Origin: Nymphaea colorata
Lineage: Eukaryota > Streptophyta > Magnoliopsida > Nymphaeales > Nymphaeaceae
Length of the DNA: 64,000 bases
Direction of reading: 5' to 3'
Assembly (NCBI RefSeq): GCF_008831285.2
Contig: NC_045142.1
Coordinates: 14,511,354 to 14,575,353 of the forward strand
The notes below the pieces were generated by a model. That model searched no databases. It saw nothing but the letters and a program-made list of their open reading frames with translations, and was not told the origin of the DNA. This document shows, one piece after another, positions 1 to 10,859 of the stretch; position 1 is the first letter of the stretch, and the number at the start of each line of letters is the position of its first letter. The position numbers and the translations under genes are program-made.

Positions 1-249
1 GAGCGGAGAGGGAGAGGGGGAGAGGGAGACGAGGAGAGGAGAGGGAGACGGGGAACAGAGAGGGGGAGCTCAGAGCTGGAGCAACAAGGGAGAGGGGGAG
101 CAGAGAGGGAGAGGGGGAGCGGGAGCAGAGAGGAGGAGGGAGAGGGTGAGGCGGAGCGGGAGTCGGGCCTGGCCGGGCTGCCGCCGGGCCGGCCTATCGG
201 GCCCGGACCCGGGTCCGATCGGCCCAGCCCGGCCCGACGCCCAGGCTTA
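1..249. mobile_element. GC-rich terminus of a hAT-like non-autonomous element (partial)
   Basis: The first ~150 bases are a GGGAGA/GGAG purine tract, followed by a very GC-rich stretch built of GGGCC/CCCGG blocks. Read on the minus strand, the end (TTAAGCCTGGGCGTCGGGCC) resembles the termini of the MITE at 33949-34168, which start TAGACCTAGGCATC and CAGACCTGGGCACC. I infer the right end of an element of that family whose left end lies outside the window. No TSD can be tested. Confidence 0.4.
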
Positions 250-299
250 AGAACATGTAAGAAGAGAGAGGAGGAATAGGGACAAGGAGAGAGAGATGG

Positions 300-2860
300 G
301 AGAGGTAGAACTAGTCCACTTAAATTACTTTAACCCTAATCGCAACTTAAAGGGATAAGCTAATAAAATTACATAGGAATCCACCATAATAAAGAAAAGA
401 TAAAAAGGAACTTAAAAAGATTACCAAACTTGCAAAAAGCCCCCTCATGCCTATCAATATTTCTTTCCAATGTTCCCCCTCAAGCTCAAGCAGATATGTC
501 TATCATGCTTAGCTTGTTACAACATCTCAAAAACCCTGAATTGGCAATAGATATGGTGAACATGTCTACAACTTGGTTTTTAAATGTCCAAAGACTTGTA
601 GAGATCTGCCCTGTATATGCATCATGTATATGGTAATATGCTTGCTCCTCTCATGAAACACAAGACTATTTGCTATATTGGCTCATATCATCAATATGGA
701 GAAGGGTACACTCACTTGCAAATTGGGCAGAATGGATTTGATCCACATCATTTCAGATGTTGTTTATGCAATACCCCTATGTTCTAATTCAGCACTTGAC
801 CTACCTGATATAGTCTGCTTTTTACTTCTCAATATGACTACGTTTCCCTGCAAAAAATACACAAAGTTCGATAGCAGACTTTTTGCCAGTAATAGATTCT
901 ACATAGGCTGCATCGGAATAAGCAACTACTTCAAGAGCACCTTGTTATTGAAACAGTGGTATCTGTATCATACGATATGTATATATCATATAGGTTGGAA
1001 AAACCTATATGATATGGGTACAACACACAAAATGCTTATGTATCGTGCCCGTATTGGCTGTATCTTATGAGACAGCCACCATATCATGATACGGCCAATG
1101 CAGGTTGTATCTTATGATACGAGTCTGTTTTTCAAAAGGGGTTTGATGCCCTTTTTGTCAAGATTTCTTTTAAAAGTTCATCTTCCACTTTAAGAGCTGT
1201 GAGAAGGAGAGCTTTTGCTATTTTAAAGAGAAATCACCAATAAATCATCAATTTAAGGATGAAATACCATTTTGAAGGAATGATAATGAAGATGAAAAAG
1301 ATGATTATTATGTTGATTGATGATAATCATGATGTTGTTTAATCATAAGCATAATTTCGATCCTTATTTGACAGCAAACGATTATGAATAATATGTTTTG
1401 TTGTGATGTAAAAGACTTTTAAAGTTTAAGTAAACTTTACTTTATTAATGTGTCATCACTTATGAGTTATGAATGATGAATCATAAATGTTTATAATCTA
1501 TGTGATGAGTTATTTATAGAGAATACATTTTCTTGATTATTCAAGATTTTTTCTAATTTTTTTTATTTCTTAATTTTTATTAATTAAAAAAATAATTGTA
1601 CGATACACTTACGATACGTTACGATACGCGCATAAGTAGTCCTAACCGATACATGTCACTATATGTCTTTCACAACATTGATTTGAACAACAATTCTTTC
1701 TTTAAAAAAGGACCAAGTATTTAAGAATCATCGTTGCCATTTCCCAATGCACTTGAGTTGGTTTGCCCCATGAATTGAATCTTACTCGTCACCAAGGAAA
1801 TATCAGGTCGAGTGACTATAAGACATAGCGATCACTGAAAAAGGAGAAAGAGTCATCCCCTCACCTCCAGAAAAAACGCAAATAAAAGCCAATAAAATGC
1901 TTTTCATGTATCTTTCATCTTGACGTTTTTTTTTTCAAAAATTTTCAAAAAAAAGTGTTTTTTCCCGCTTTTCATGGCTGACTTGTTTCAACGTTTGTCT
2001 CGTGTTTTTTTTGTTTTTGAATAAAATGTGTTTTCTGTGACAATGGGATTGCCGCACCCACATTGCATTGACGTTGTCACAGCACCCAAAATATCATGTC
2101 CATGTGACTTAAATTTTGAGATAAAAGTTCTATATCATAAGCTAGGAATTTCTTTCTCCCCATGACACAATCATTGCAGAAGAAATCTTTTCTGCAGAAT
2201 TCTTTTGAAAATGGAATGCTTGTTAGTTTTGCAATATTTAAATGACCTAACCTTTGATGCTAAAGATGATAAGCCTATATTTCTTTTGACAATATTATAT
2301 GATCATTTGCAGAGGTCCAAAAAATCCACATGATAGAGTCTTCCCTGCTAAAACCTTCTCCAATCATCTTTCCCAAATTGGTAATCTACAAGACATTTAT
2401 TTGGTGGAAAAATAACATTGCGTCCATCAATTCTTTGAGAAATAGATAATATTTTAGATTTAATTTGGGAATGCATCTAAAGTTTGAAATTTTGAAAACC
2501 TTTGAATCTTCAAATACTTCTTTAATATTTTCAGTGTTTTTTATTTGATAAGAACACTGCTGCATTGCATTTGTTGTACATACGAAAGTACTTGAGTTAG
2601 CTTTGCATTTCAATAGAAGAGAGTCATTTAAGGACATACTAAAAGATGCACCCAAATCCAAAATCCAAAACTACATAATGGAGGCTGTGTTAGTCATTGA
2701 GGCAACAATGTGCCCAAAGTGGAGGTGCTGCATCTGAGAAGAGGTTGTGGTGCATTCATCAATTGAGGTTGTAGAGCTTCTTCCACCAATTGAAAGAAAG
2801 ACATTAATTTTATAGCTTTTACATTTCTAGTTTTTGTAGCTGATGGAGGAGTCTTTTGGC
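300..2860 (-). pseudogene. decayed Ty1/copia polyprotein remnant
   Basis: Read on the minus strand, this stretch keeps copia order with many stops and shifts. A protease-like motif MDLGASFSMS lies near 2640, an RT tail like ILKYL near 1720, then the RNase H region (VAYSDAAYVES, 895-935). The C-terminal tail near 485-560 resembles that of the intact copia at 53663-58920, and a polypurine tract (GCTTGAGGGGGAA) sits at about 473-485. The sequence between that tract and ~300 looks like the adjoining LTR. The reading is broken by the GATACG-rich insert at ~950-1655 and ends near the hAT at 2876. Non-functional; the copia identity is supported by domain order, the exact limits are not. Confidence 0.6.
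950..1655. mobile_element. GATACG-rich insertion inside the copia remnant
   Basis: This AT-rich stretch carries repeated GATACG/CGTATC words near both ends (e.g. 965-1125 and 1597-1655) in both orientations. It interrupts the minus-strand copia reading between the RT tail and the RNase H start. The ends look weakly inverted (GTGGTATCTGTATC against GTGACATGTATCGG on the other strand). I infer a non-autonomous DNA element. Boundaries are approximate and I found no convincing TSD. Confidence 0.35.
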
Positions 2861-2875
2861 ATTGGTTGTTCTCAG

Positions 2876-3627
2876 CCGTGTTTCAAAACTCGCAGAGTCA
2901 ATGATTCGGTTGACTCAGTTTGACTCAGCCCTCTACCAAGTTATTCAACCCAGTAAGGGAACTCGGTTTTTGTCACAACTCAGCATGACTCAGCCTGACT
3001 CGGCTGTAACTCGGTTTGACTTGGCCAAAACTCATTTGACTCGATGATAGTCCAGTGATAAATTTTGTATTTTGTAATTAAGAAGGTAATTTGTTTATTA
3101 ACTACTTAATTCCTTAATATTTGACATGAATCTTCTAACTTATTGTTCATTTATTAAATTTATATATTACAAACGAAAAGGTAAAACTAATTAGGTTTAA
3201 CTTCTTGTACAGTGTATTTATTTCAAGTTTTAGCCTTTTAGGACATTGGACCCTTTACTTTTGGATTTTCAGTTTTATATAATATTAACATATATGTTGA
3301 ATTTGCTAATCATTAGATGGTTGTAAATGTTGAATGCGTTAATCTTAGTGTTTGATTTTTATTGACTTGTTCTTCGTTGATATACTTATTCTTGCCACAC
3401 AGTTTTCTTTGAAAAATGCAATTATAAATCAATTTCTTGTTATCAAAAGAGATCATATAACTTAGTTATTACTTGATGATATAAATTATACATGTATTCA
3501 AGTCATTATTGCTTTTCTTTTAAAGCAATAGTTAACAAAACCCAGCCTGAGTCACCGAGTTGACCTGCTGAGTCACGAGTCAAGAACGAATAAGTCAAAT
3601 CCCGAGTCACCAGGTTTTAAAACATTG
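2876..3627. mobile_element. non-autonomous hAT element with 8-bp TSD
   Basis: The ends are inverted: CCGTGTTTCAAAACTCG at the left and, on the other strand, CAATGTTTTAAAACCTGG at the right. The interior flanks are dense in GACTCAG/CTGAGTC words in opposite orientations. The flanks are GTTCTCAG (2868-2875) and GTCCTCAG (3628-3635), an 8-bp duplication with one mismatch, as expected for hAT. At 752 bp with no transposase, it must be mobilised in trans. It lies just beside the recognisable end of the copia remnant. Confidence 0.72.
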
Positions 3628-3782
3628 GTCCTCAGCTTCAAGATTTTGCAGTTCAAATATTAAGTTGTACCAGTAGTGGATCCAACTCTGACTGCAATTG
3701 GAATACATTTGAAGCAGTAATTGCAAAACTTTTTGGATTTGCTATATTCTCATCTTACGTCTTATTTGATGTGTGTATATAT

Positions 3783-3792
3783 ATATATATTT

Positions 3793-3822
<30 letters not shown>
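3783..3822. repeat. (ATTT)n microsatellite
   Basis: A run of TTTA/ATTT units following a short TATATA run. It lies just upstream of the hAT transposase remnant. Confidence 0.9.
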
Positions 3823-3823
<1 letters not shown>

Positions 3824-3827
3824 TGTG

Positions 3828-4187
3828 CAGCTCCACATCAAAAAAGAAGTGGACTTAGATTTGTTCAATATAATCAATGAGTAAGACAAAGACATGAAAA
3901 AAGAAAAGCCAAAAGGAACATGAGGGGCCCTATTGAATTCAGAGAAGTTGATACCTATGAATATAGCTGAATGATCGTGATGACGCAGTCTTCAAGATGA
4001 AGATGCTTCACTTACAGGGGCTAATGTTGATAAGGCTGCTGGAACATCAAAATTTATGGACGAGCGATATACAAGATCTACAAAACATAAAGGGAAGAAG
4101 ATTCAAAATAAAAAGAAGCTGGAGAGATTTGCAGAAGTGGAAGAGGAAGCTAATCCAGAAGATGATGAAAATCTTAAGTTTGTCTGA
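3828..4187 (+). pseudogene. hAT (DUF659-type) transposase C-terminal remnant
   Basis: The plus strand reads SGLRFVQYNQ, then (past a stop) VRQRHEKRKAKRNMR and EFREVDTYEYS. After a frame change at ~3985 it continues through GANVDKAAGTSKF and LERFAEVEEEANPEDDE to a stop near 4187. The L.FVQYN.R...R and lysine-rich acidic tail resemble the C-terminal end of plant DUF659/hAT-dimerisation transposases. No catalytic region or upstream exon is seen, and in-frame stops show it is dead. It is close to, but outside, the TSD-bounded hAT at 2876-3627, so the two may be unrelated insertions. The identification rests on a short motif; a host protein with a similar tail is possible. Confidence 0.42.
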
Positions 4188-5900
4188 TCCTAATGATGAT
4201 GATAGTGTAACCATCTTCTTCATCTCATCATTAGACTTAACAATTGTTTTTTTTTAGAACACAAACTTTTACATTTTTTATTGTTACGAGTTGAACAAAC
4301 TTATGTTCCAATATGTGTGGAATTTTAGTATGCTTAATTGCTTATGTATGTCATATTTGTGAATTTGCCACTAACTTATAACTATTTCGTTTTGATTTTT
4401 GTACACCAAATACTCATCACCACAATGGATGAAATAATGGCATGGCAAGCTGATATTGTCCAAATCACCTTTAGTTTATACATCGTCTCTGACACTAAAA
4501 AGCAAGACATCAGAGGTTGTCCCTAATACTGAAGAGCAAGATGATAAATTACTAGAGATTGTACTTGAAACTGAAGAACAGGAGCATGCACTAGCACAAA
4601 TAGTCCTTGATTATGAGGATGATGACAACGAGGCACCACTACATAAAAGGATGAAAATACTTTCAAAAGTTATTGTGTTCAAGAAGAAGAACCTAGCCAA
4701 GCCATCAAAGATTTGTTCTGCATTTATATTTCCTCGTATTTTGATTAGAAATCCTTTTTGTATTAACAGTTCTGTAATACAATGCACTTAATGTATTACT
4801 TAAAGCCATTTGTCACGTACGATGTTCAATGTCTGAATGTCATGTACTCTTATGTTTTTGACCCTTCAATATTAATTATTCAGCTTCAGTGTGCTTAATT
4901 TAAACTCAATATTGTCTAATAAATCATCATTTATATTTTTGTACCCCAAGTTTTTTTAGTGCCTAGGCCTTTTAGAAGGCCAACCATTAGGCCAGCCTAG
5001 CGCTTTTAGCATCTAAGTATCCAGCTGTGTCAACACATACGTGGCATCCTCCCAAACAAGTCTATGTGGTTTAGTGCCTACTATATGTTACATTATATAT
5101 CTTATTTTGGACCCATTTCATACGATTTCCGATGTGCTTTTACCACATTGTTCTTCATTGCACTATGTAACCTTGTCCCAACTTCCAAAACAAGGTGGCT
5201 TGGATGAGATGTTTTCTGTAGAACCAAACAAGACATTAGAGGTTTGAGGCATGTTACAAATAAGTAGAACAGACACTCATGTCCAGTTTGCAGTGACTCC
5301 CTTTGACATGAAAAGAGAGGAGGTGGGCTCCACACAAAATGATGTCAGTAATGCATGTCTTTTTGCTGGTCTCCAAAAAATTTTGGAATGGCAGAAAAAA
5401 ATGTTGCCTCCTCTTAGGAAATTTTGTTCCAGTAATTTCCAGCCAATAGGAAGCTGGGAAATGATCAAACTAGTACATTATATAACCTAGATGATAAACG
5501 GCAAAGAAGCTTCCCTACCAACAGTTATGGAAAAGTGAAGGAGCCCCTGCCCTGTGAGCCAAACAAACAAAAGCTAGGCTTCTCTCTAAAAACCAGGTTT
5601 GACTCCCAAAGCCAGTAATGCTTGCACTTTTAATCATTAAGCATACTATCACGATCATAGAGAATGAAATCTGAAGCTCATTGTGTCTTTTACCACTGGA
5701 GAAGGAGGGGGTAAAAGGTAGAAACCATATCATGCAGCTATCAAGCACCATTCCCTTATATTTAGATCGTCTACCATTCAGATTGATAGCAAAAAAATCG
5801 ATTACATTAGAAAAATAAACAAGGTGGGTAGAAATATATCACAGAACTCATATAGAACAAAATGCACATACAAACAACACTACTGTGCTCTTAGTGGTGC
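4188..5900. other. unassigned AT-rich sequence
   Basis: I see no supported gene here. An open stretch at 4456-4791 (+) encodes an acidic segment (LETEEQEHALAQIVLDYEDD) that could be more of the hAT remnant or a host fragment, but it has no recognisable domain. At 4958-5015 there is a GGCCT-rich, partly self-complementary block typical of MITE ends. ORFs on both strands at 5041-5751 overlap one another and show no family signature. Confidence 0.4.
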
Positions 5901-6708
5901 ACAAATAAGATGTGAAAGAAAAGATGGAGACAAAGATAATAACGGAGCTAACTAAACAGTTGGACCCTAGGATTTGATGCTGCTATTGCAAAGGCGTGCT
6001 ATATGGGACGCTGCACTAGCAAAGTAGCATGTTGTGAGGTTCTATAGGGTTGAAGTTGAGTTTACGCCTCTGTGAGGATGGACCTAATTTCTACAGTTTG
6101 CAAGTAGTTTGCCTCCATAAACACCAAAAGAAAGGTTTCCTCACTAATGGATTAAGAACTTCAGTTTCCACAAATGTGATGGATACAATCATAGAGATGG
6201 GAAACCAATCATAACTTTCTCTTTGCAGATTAATTTAGCAATGAAGTTGAAAAGCATACTAGAAAAAATAGACAAAAGGCAATCAAGTGATAAAGACATA
6301 GCACCTCATATCATCAAAACCAGACTGTAGTTACAGACAAGCATGGCATCCCATGTCTACTATCCCAGAGACGCAACTTTCAGATTAGCTTGTTGTAGGT
6401 TCAAAGTTTGCCATAATTATAGAAATTGACATGTTAGCATGCTCTTTATTAATGTTCTCATTTAGAGGAAGGGGCTTCAGCACACACAAACACATTCATA
6501 CAAATTCACGGAAATTTTCAGGCAAATAAGTAGCAGAAACATAGAGGACATCAAGCATCACAACTAAGTTCACCATGGATTAGCCAAACATTTATAAATA
6601 TCGGCAGAAAAAGGTGAAAAGCAGATTAAATAATAACGAGTTAAAGACAACAACGGTGGGTATTGCATGGATAAGATGTGAATGAAACACTAAAGATAAA
6701 GACCATAA

Positions 6709-6931
6709 GGCCGTGTTTGATAGCCTTGGATCTTAGATTCGAGGCTGCATTAAAAGGTGTGTTTTGGGAGATCTTCAATTTAAACAAACTGAGGATCTCA
6801 GTAGCATGGATTTTAAGTACATGCTACATGTTAAAAACCATGGATTTAAGGTTGGATGGGGGGAGGTCTGACCTTAAATCCATGGATTTGAGATCCTAGG
6901 GATCTCAGATCGCAATGAATTAAACACAACC
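6709..6931. mobile_element. PIF/Harbinger (Tourist-like) MITE, TSD TAA
   Basis: The element is 223 bp. It starts GGCCGTGTTTGAT and its other end reads GGTTGTGTTTAAT on the opposite strand. It is flanked by TAA on both sides (6706-6708 and 6932-6934). The interior is a foldback: CCATGGATTTAAGG at about 6839 pairs with CCTTAAATCCATGG at about 6872. The 3-bp TAA target duplication and GGCC-type ends fit the Tourist class. It is absent from the paralogous position in copy A of the tandem duplication. Confidence 0.8.
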
Positions 6932-7462
6932 TAATGGAACTAGGTATACTGTAATTTTGTAGACAAAATTTTTCTTAATGGCTGGACCCTCTTGAAATTG
7001 CTGTTGCAAAGGCATGATAAATGAGAGATAGCTACAGTTGTAAAGTAGCATTAAACTTTTCGACAGTGTAAAAGTTGACCTTGTGCCTCTGTGAGGATGG
7101 ACCTAGTTTCTACAGTTTGCAAGAAGTTTGCCTTCATAAACACCAAAAGATAAGTTTCCTCATCAACAGACTAAGAACTTCAGTTCCGACCAAGGTGATG
7201 GATATCATCACAGAGATGGTCAGCCAATCAAAACCTTCTCTTGCTTTGTACATTAATTAGCAATGACGTTGAGAAGAGAATTAGAGCTAATGACGTTGAG
7301 AAGAGAATTAGAAAAAGCAGATGAAATCATGAAAGACAAGTGATAAAGGCACAGCACCTTGTATCACCAAAACCAGCACTGCAGTTATGGACATGCGTGG
7401 CATCCCATGTCTACTGTTTCGGGGGAACATGACTTTTAGCCTAGCTTGTCATATATCCAAAG

Positions 7463-7861
7463 CAGTGTCACAGACATCATTCTCAGTTTTTAACAATGAT
7501 ATTTTTCACATGTATTTTTCAGTCACATGTATTTTTCAGTAAAGTTGTTTTTCTGGGAAAATGAAGAAAACCTAAAAATTAGGTAAAAGTAAAAAATAAA
7601 TGAAAAACTAATAAGGAGACACTAAAAAAACTAGACAAAATTATAAAAAAAGTTTGAATGTTTAAGTTTAAATATGAATCCATGATGATATTAATGTAAA
7701 AAAGATAAAAACAAAAAAAAGGGGAAACAAAGAAAAAAATGTGATAAATTTATTTTGCCCCTTTTTCAAAAAAATGCGACTTTTTCACTTGTTTTCATTT
7801 TTGTTCTTTTTTTCATTAATGTCAAGATATTTTTAAAAATATCACAATATTTGTGACAATG
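7463..7861. mobile_element. AT-rich MITE present only in tandem copy B
   Basis: The left end is CAGTGTCACAGACATC and the right end on the opposite strand is CATTGTCACAAATATT. The interior is AT-rich and non-coding. Copy A of the tandem duplication runs straight through the equivalent point (TTCAAAGTTTGCCATAATT near 6400), so this is an insertion by comparison with its paralog. The flanks ATCCAAAG and CTTCAAAG are a possible imperfect 8-bp TSD. Similar GTGACAATG and ATGACAATG ends occur near 2045 and 59210. Confidence 0.5.
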
Positions 7862-8606
7862 GTACTTCAAAGATTACCATAATTGTAGAAATTGACACGA
7901 AAGCATGCTCTTTATGAATGCCCTCTTAACACATGAAGGGGATTCAGCACGCAAAGGACATGCACACAAACCATGAAACCTTCAGAACAAAATAAAGAGG
8001 AGATCAAGCATCACAACTAATGCCATTGCGTATTAGCCAAACATTTAGAAGTCCTATCGGTAGGGAAAGGAAAATACGAAAAGCAGATTGAACCATAAAC
8101 AGGAATCATGGAACAAAGGCAAAATCCAAGACCATGTATAGAACCAAATAGAACGTGAACGCCACAAAACGAATGGAAGCAGACGAAACGGCAACTCCTC
8201 CAGAAGAAAAGCAAAGCAGGCGAAGATGAATGTCCTGGAAAAGAAAGGCCAAAATGCTTCTAAAAAATAAAAAAGAAAACGACAAAGAAAGACCAAAACC
8301 TTCACCATGTGAACCGTCACAAGTGCAACAGTTTCTAACAAAAAAATCGATTCCCCAACTATAACATCACCGAACCAAGAGGCAACTACTATAAACAAAA
8401 CAAGAATCCCAGATTGAATGTCACACTGCCCTTTGAAAACTGCATCCAAGAACAGAGCAGACCATTAAAACATCGCAACTCTAAGATTTAATCGTACGGG
8501 CACAAACAAAAGCCATCCACCAAAAAAGAAAGTGAAGAGCAATATGAAAAGGAAACTGATCGAACAAACTACAAGGAGTCATGTTATTCAACAGCATGTT
8601 ATTCAC

Positions 8607-9035
8607 CTGGGTGGATGTAACCCATTTTCCATCAACCCATTCTTGGTGCACTCGCAGCTGAGATTGCTCGAACTCTATCTCTTCCTTGGAATCCCTGAAA
8701 TAAACCCTGTATTTCCCTCCGATGACCACCTTAGAGACCACGCCGATCCACCACCCTTCATTATGGAAGGCATCAACCTCCTCGTAGACGTTGAATCCTC
8801 CGTCACTTGGCACCTCCGGCGGGCATGGCCTGACGTGCCAGAAATCAATCTTTTCTTTAAGTGGCTTCTTCTCATCCTCGTCAGACACCAATGTATCATA
8901 TTCCACCCAGTAGCGCCTTCCTGCAAGCAGCTTCACTATCTTTGCGGTATAGAGTGCACCCCTGAACCCCTCGTCGTCACTGCTGACCTCCACCGTATCT
9001 CCCCTGCTAAAAGTCACCACTACCTCCCCTCCCAT
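8607..9035 (-). CDS. tandem Agenet (plant Tudor-like) protein, first coding exon
   Basis: I start the protein at the ATG at 9035 (MGGEVVVTFSRGDTVEVSSD) because homologous proteins begin just before the first Agenet domain; an in-frame ATG at 9176 only adds an Arg/Gly repeat tail. Residues ~12-70 form Agenet 1 (GDTVEVSSDDEGFRGALY, RRYWVEYDTL, ending FWHVRPCPP). Residues ~78-138 form Agenet 2 (YEEVDAFHNEGWWIGVV, KYRVYFRDSKEE, ending LRVHQEWVDGKWV). The exon ends after codon 143 at a CAG|GTGAAT donor, phase 0; reading on reaches a stop at 8481. Agenet repeats are chromatin or RNA-associated Royal-family folds, so a nuclear reader role is likely by family. No later exon is recognisable towards 5 kb; they may be short, diverged or absent. 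Confidence 0.75.
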
Positions 9036-9041
9036 TAGATA

Positions 9042-9130
9042 TGATGCTGATGCTGCTCCTCCTCCTCCTCCCCCTCCTCCGCCTCCCCCTCCCCCTCCCC
9101 CTCTTCCTCCTCTCTCTCTCTCTCTCTCCC
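9042..9130. repeat. pyrimidine microsatellite in the Agenet 5' leader
   Basis: On the plus strand this is (CTC/CCT)n followed by (CT)n. In the minus-strand transcript it is a GA then GGA/GGC-repeat leader directly upstream of the ATG at 9035. GA-rich leaders are common in plant genes and may bind GAGA-type factors. Reading it as protein only gives Arg/Glu and Gly runs, which I take as non-coding. Confidence 0.8.
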
Positions 9131-9309
9131 CCCAACTCCAAGCAATCGGGATATTTTTCTCCTGCAAATGTGGCAAAATATAGGATGACTCGTAATGACG
9201 GGCAAAAACCTGCCAGAGTACTCTGCAGCTTCGCGGAAGGAGACCCTTCCTTTTTGTCTCTCTTAAGAGGGTTACTTTCCATTCGTCGGAAGAGGATCAT
9301 TTTCTGAAA

Positions 9310-10859
9310 ACCCTGGTTAAGTAGATCGGTGATTCTCTGCTTACTAAAGCGTAGTATAGGGTATTTGATGGTTTGTCCGTAGTGCCCAATCTCTCTCTGG
9401 TCACCTAGTTCGGTAGGAGGCGGCCCGTCTCGTTAACTCCCATGGATTCGTGGTATTTCAACCTATTATCTCTATTCCTCATCACCCTGTCCAGCCCTTC
9501 TCTTCGTACCTCTTTCCTCTCTTCCAGCTGCTGCGAGCCATCCAGCATTCTCTTAATACCTCCTTACTCTCTCCCATAAGTCGTTAACTCATCTTGATGG
9601 GAAAATGGCTATGTATTATTATGCACTAGTCATTGCAAACAATGAAATGAATTTGTTTGTATGGAATTTCATGTTAATCTTACTTAACGAACTACAAATA
9701 TGAAAATAAATGGATTCTAAATCTCGTTTTTATTGTTATATACCTATGATTACAATAATTTAAATGAATCTTTATAGATATAATTACAAGTTAATATCAT
9801 TAGTAGAACTACAATTGTACAATTAATGACTTAGATCTTATTCGTAACATTGCAAATTTGTGATTACGATCATTTAAATGAATTTAAATTGATGTAATTA
9901 CAAGTTAATCTCATCAAAATTATACAAATTAAGGACATAAATCTCATTTATATCATTAAACTTTCTTGCTCATTTTGAAGGCATTGTCTATTAGATGAAA
10001 GCAAAACCAACTAAGTTTCAACACAGGACCTGAGAGGTGATGATAGTTTGAACCACCAAACTCATGATCTTCGCCAATAGATTGGGTAGTGCAGACCTTC
10101 AGGTGCTACAGTTTTTCAAGATGTGAGGCGATTTTAAGACCCAGTGCCTCTATCTTGCCATGGCCAATCTAGTCTTCCTATACAAACGACTCACACGATT
10201 CGTTATGTTGGATACCAATCTAGTAGTGGGTTGCACCTTCTTTAAAAATGGTTTGAGAGACACATTATCTAGCAAGGACCTGCATTTAGGCATACAAGGA
10301 ACAATGTCTTACTTCTACATGCATACAGGCATATGATAGACGACATGCTTGAGGAACATGTGGTTTGGGATTTCTTCAACATGAATGACCATAAAGCACA
10401 ATACACTTTTTCTCGAACGACAGACATCCTCCTTTTGGGCCCCTTCCTTGTTGTTAGCTATCACACTAACCAACATAACATGCAAATTTTTAGGAGATGA
10501 GTTATTACACTTCTCGTCAGCAAGAGCTTACTGGTAGAGTTTGAGCTTGACTCATAAGCTTGCATGATGTGTGGGTGGTCAACTATGAGGAATGAGATGT
10601 CCATAAATGGGTAATCGGTGGTAAGGAAAACATATGAGTGGGCGGCAATTGCCCATTTTCCCCTACTTTATTGTTGAGTCCAGTCTTGTTGTTTTGTAAA
10701 AATTCATTATTACTATTTAAAGAAATTGTCTTGTTTCTCAAATTTTTCCTATTTTTTCATTTGCAATGTTTTGAATGATGTATTTTAAAGCTATGCTCCT
10801 TATTTCGTTTTAAAAACCAACTTGTTGTATGCTAGGTTACCATGCATTGACAAGAACAA
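9310..10859. other. intergenic, no gene seen
   Basis: The stretch is AT-rich. At about 9705-9960 two diverged copies of a ~130-bp unit follow each other (shared words: TTTAAATGAAT and TAATTACAAGTTAAT). Beyond 10000 there may be decayed gypsy leader sequence preceding the gag remnant, but I cannot read a protein in it. Confidence 0.4.

Larger units (their letters stand above)
5900..8110. repeat. tandem duplication (~0.77-kb unit) with MITE insertions
   Basis: Copy A (about 5900-6660) and copy B (about 6665-8110) share a long series of blocks in the same order. Shared blocks include ATAAGATGTGAA (5904 and 6670), CTCTGTGAGGATGGACCTA (about 6070 and 7087), GGCATCCCATGTCTACT (6346 and 7398), GAAATTGACA (6422 and 7888) and ATTAGCCAAACATTTA (6576 and 8032). 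Copy B is longer because it carries the MITEs at 6709-6931 and ~7463-7861. Copy B also has a small 30-bp internal tandem duplication near 7260-7314. The unit is not obviously coding. It lies on the 3' side of the minus-strand Agenet exon, so probably in an intron of that gene. Confidence 0.75.

Noticed and set aside
678-1070. 130-codon open frame on the plus strand
   Set aside because: It is the shadow of the minus-strand copia RNase H remnant and runs into the GATACG-rich insertion.
8054-8449. 131-codon minus-strand frame rich in Phe/Leu/Val, membrane-like
   Set aside because: A T-rich non-coding strand gives such frames by chance; there is no family signature and it overlaps the diverged tandem repeat.
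8532-9038. 168-codon plus-strand frame
   Set aside because: It is antisense to the Agenet exon, whose minus-strand reading shows clear domain motifs.
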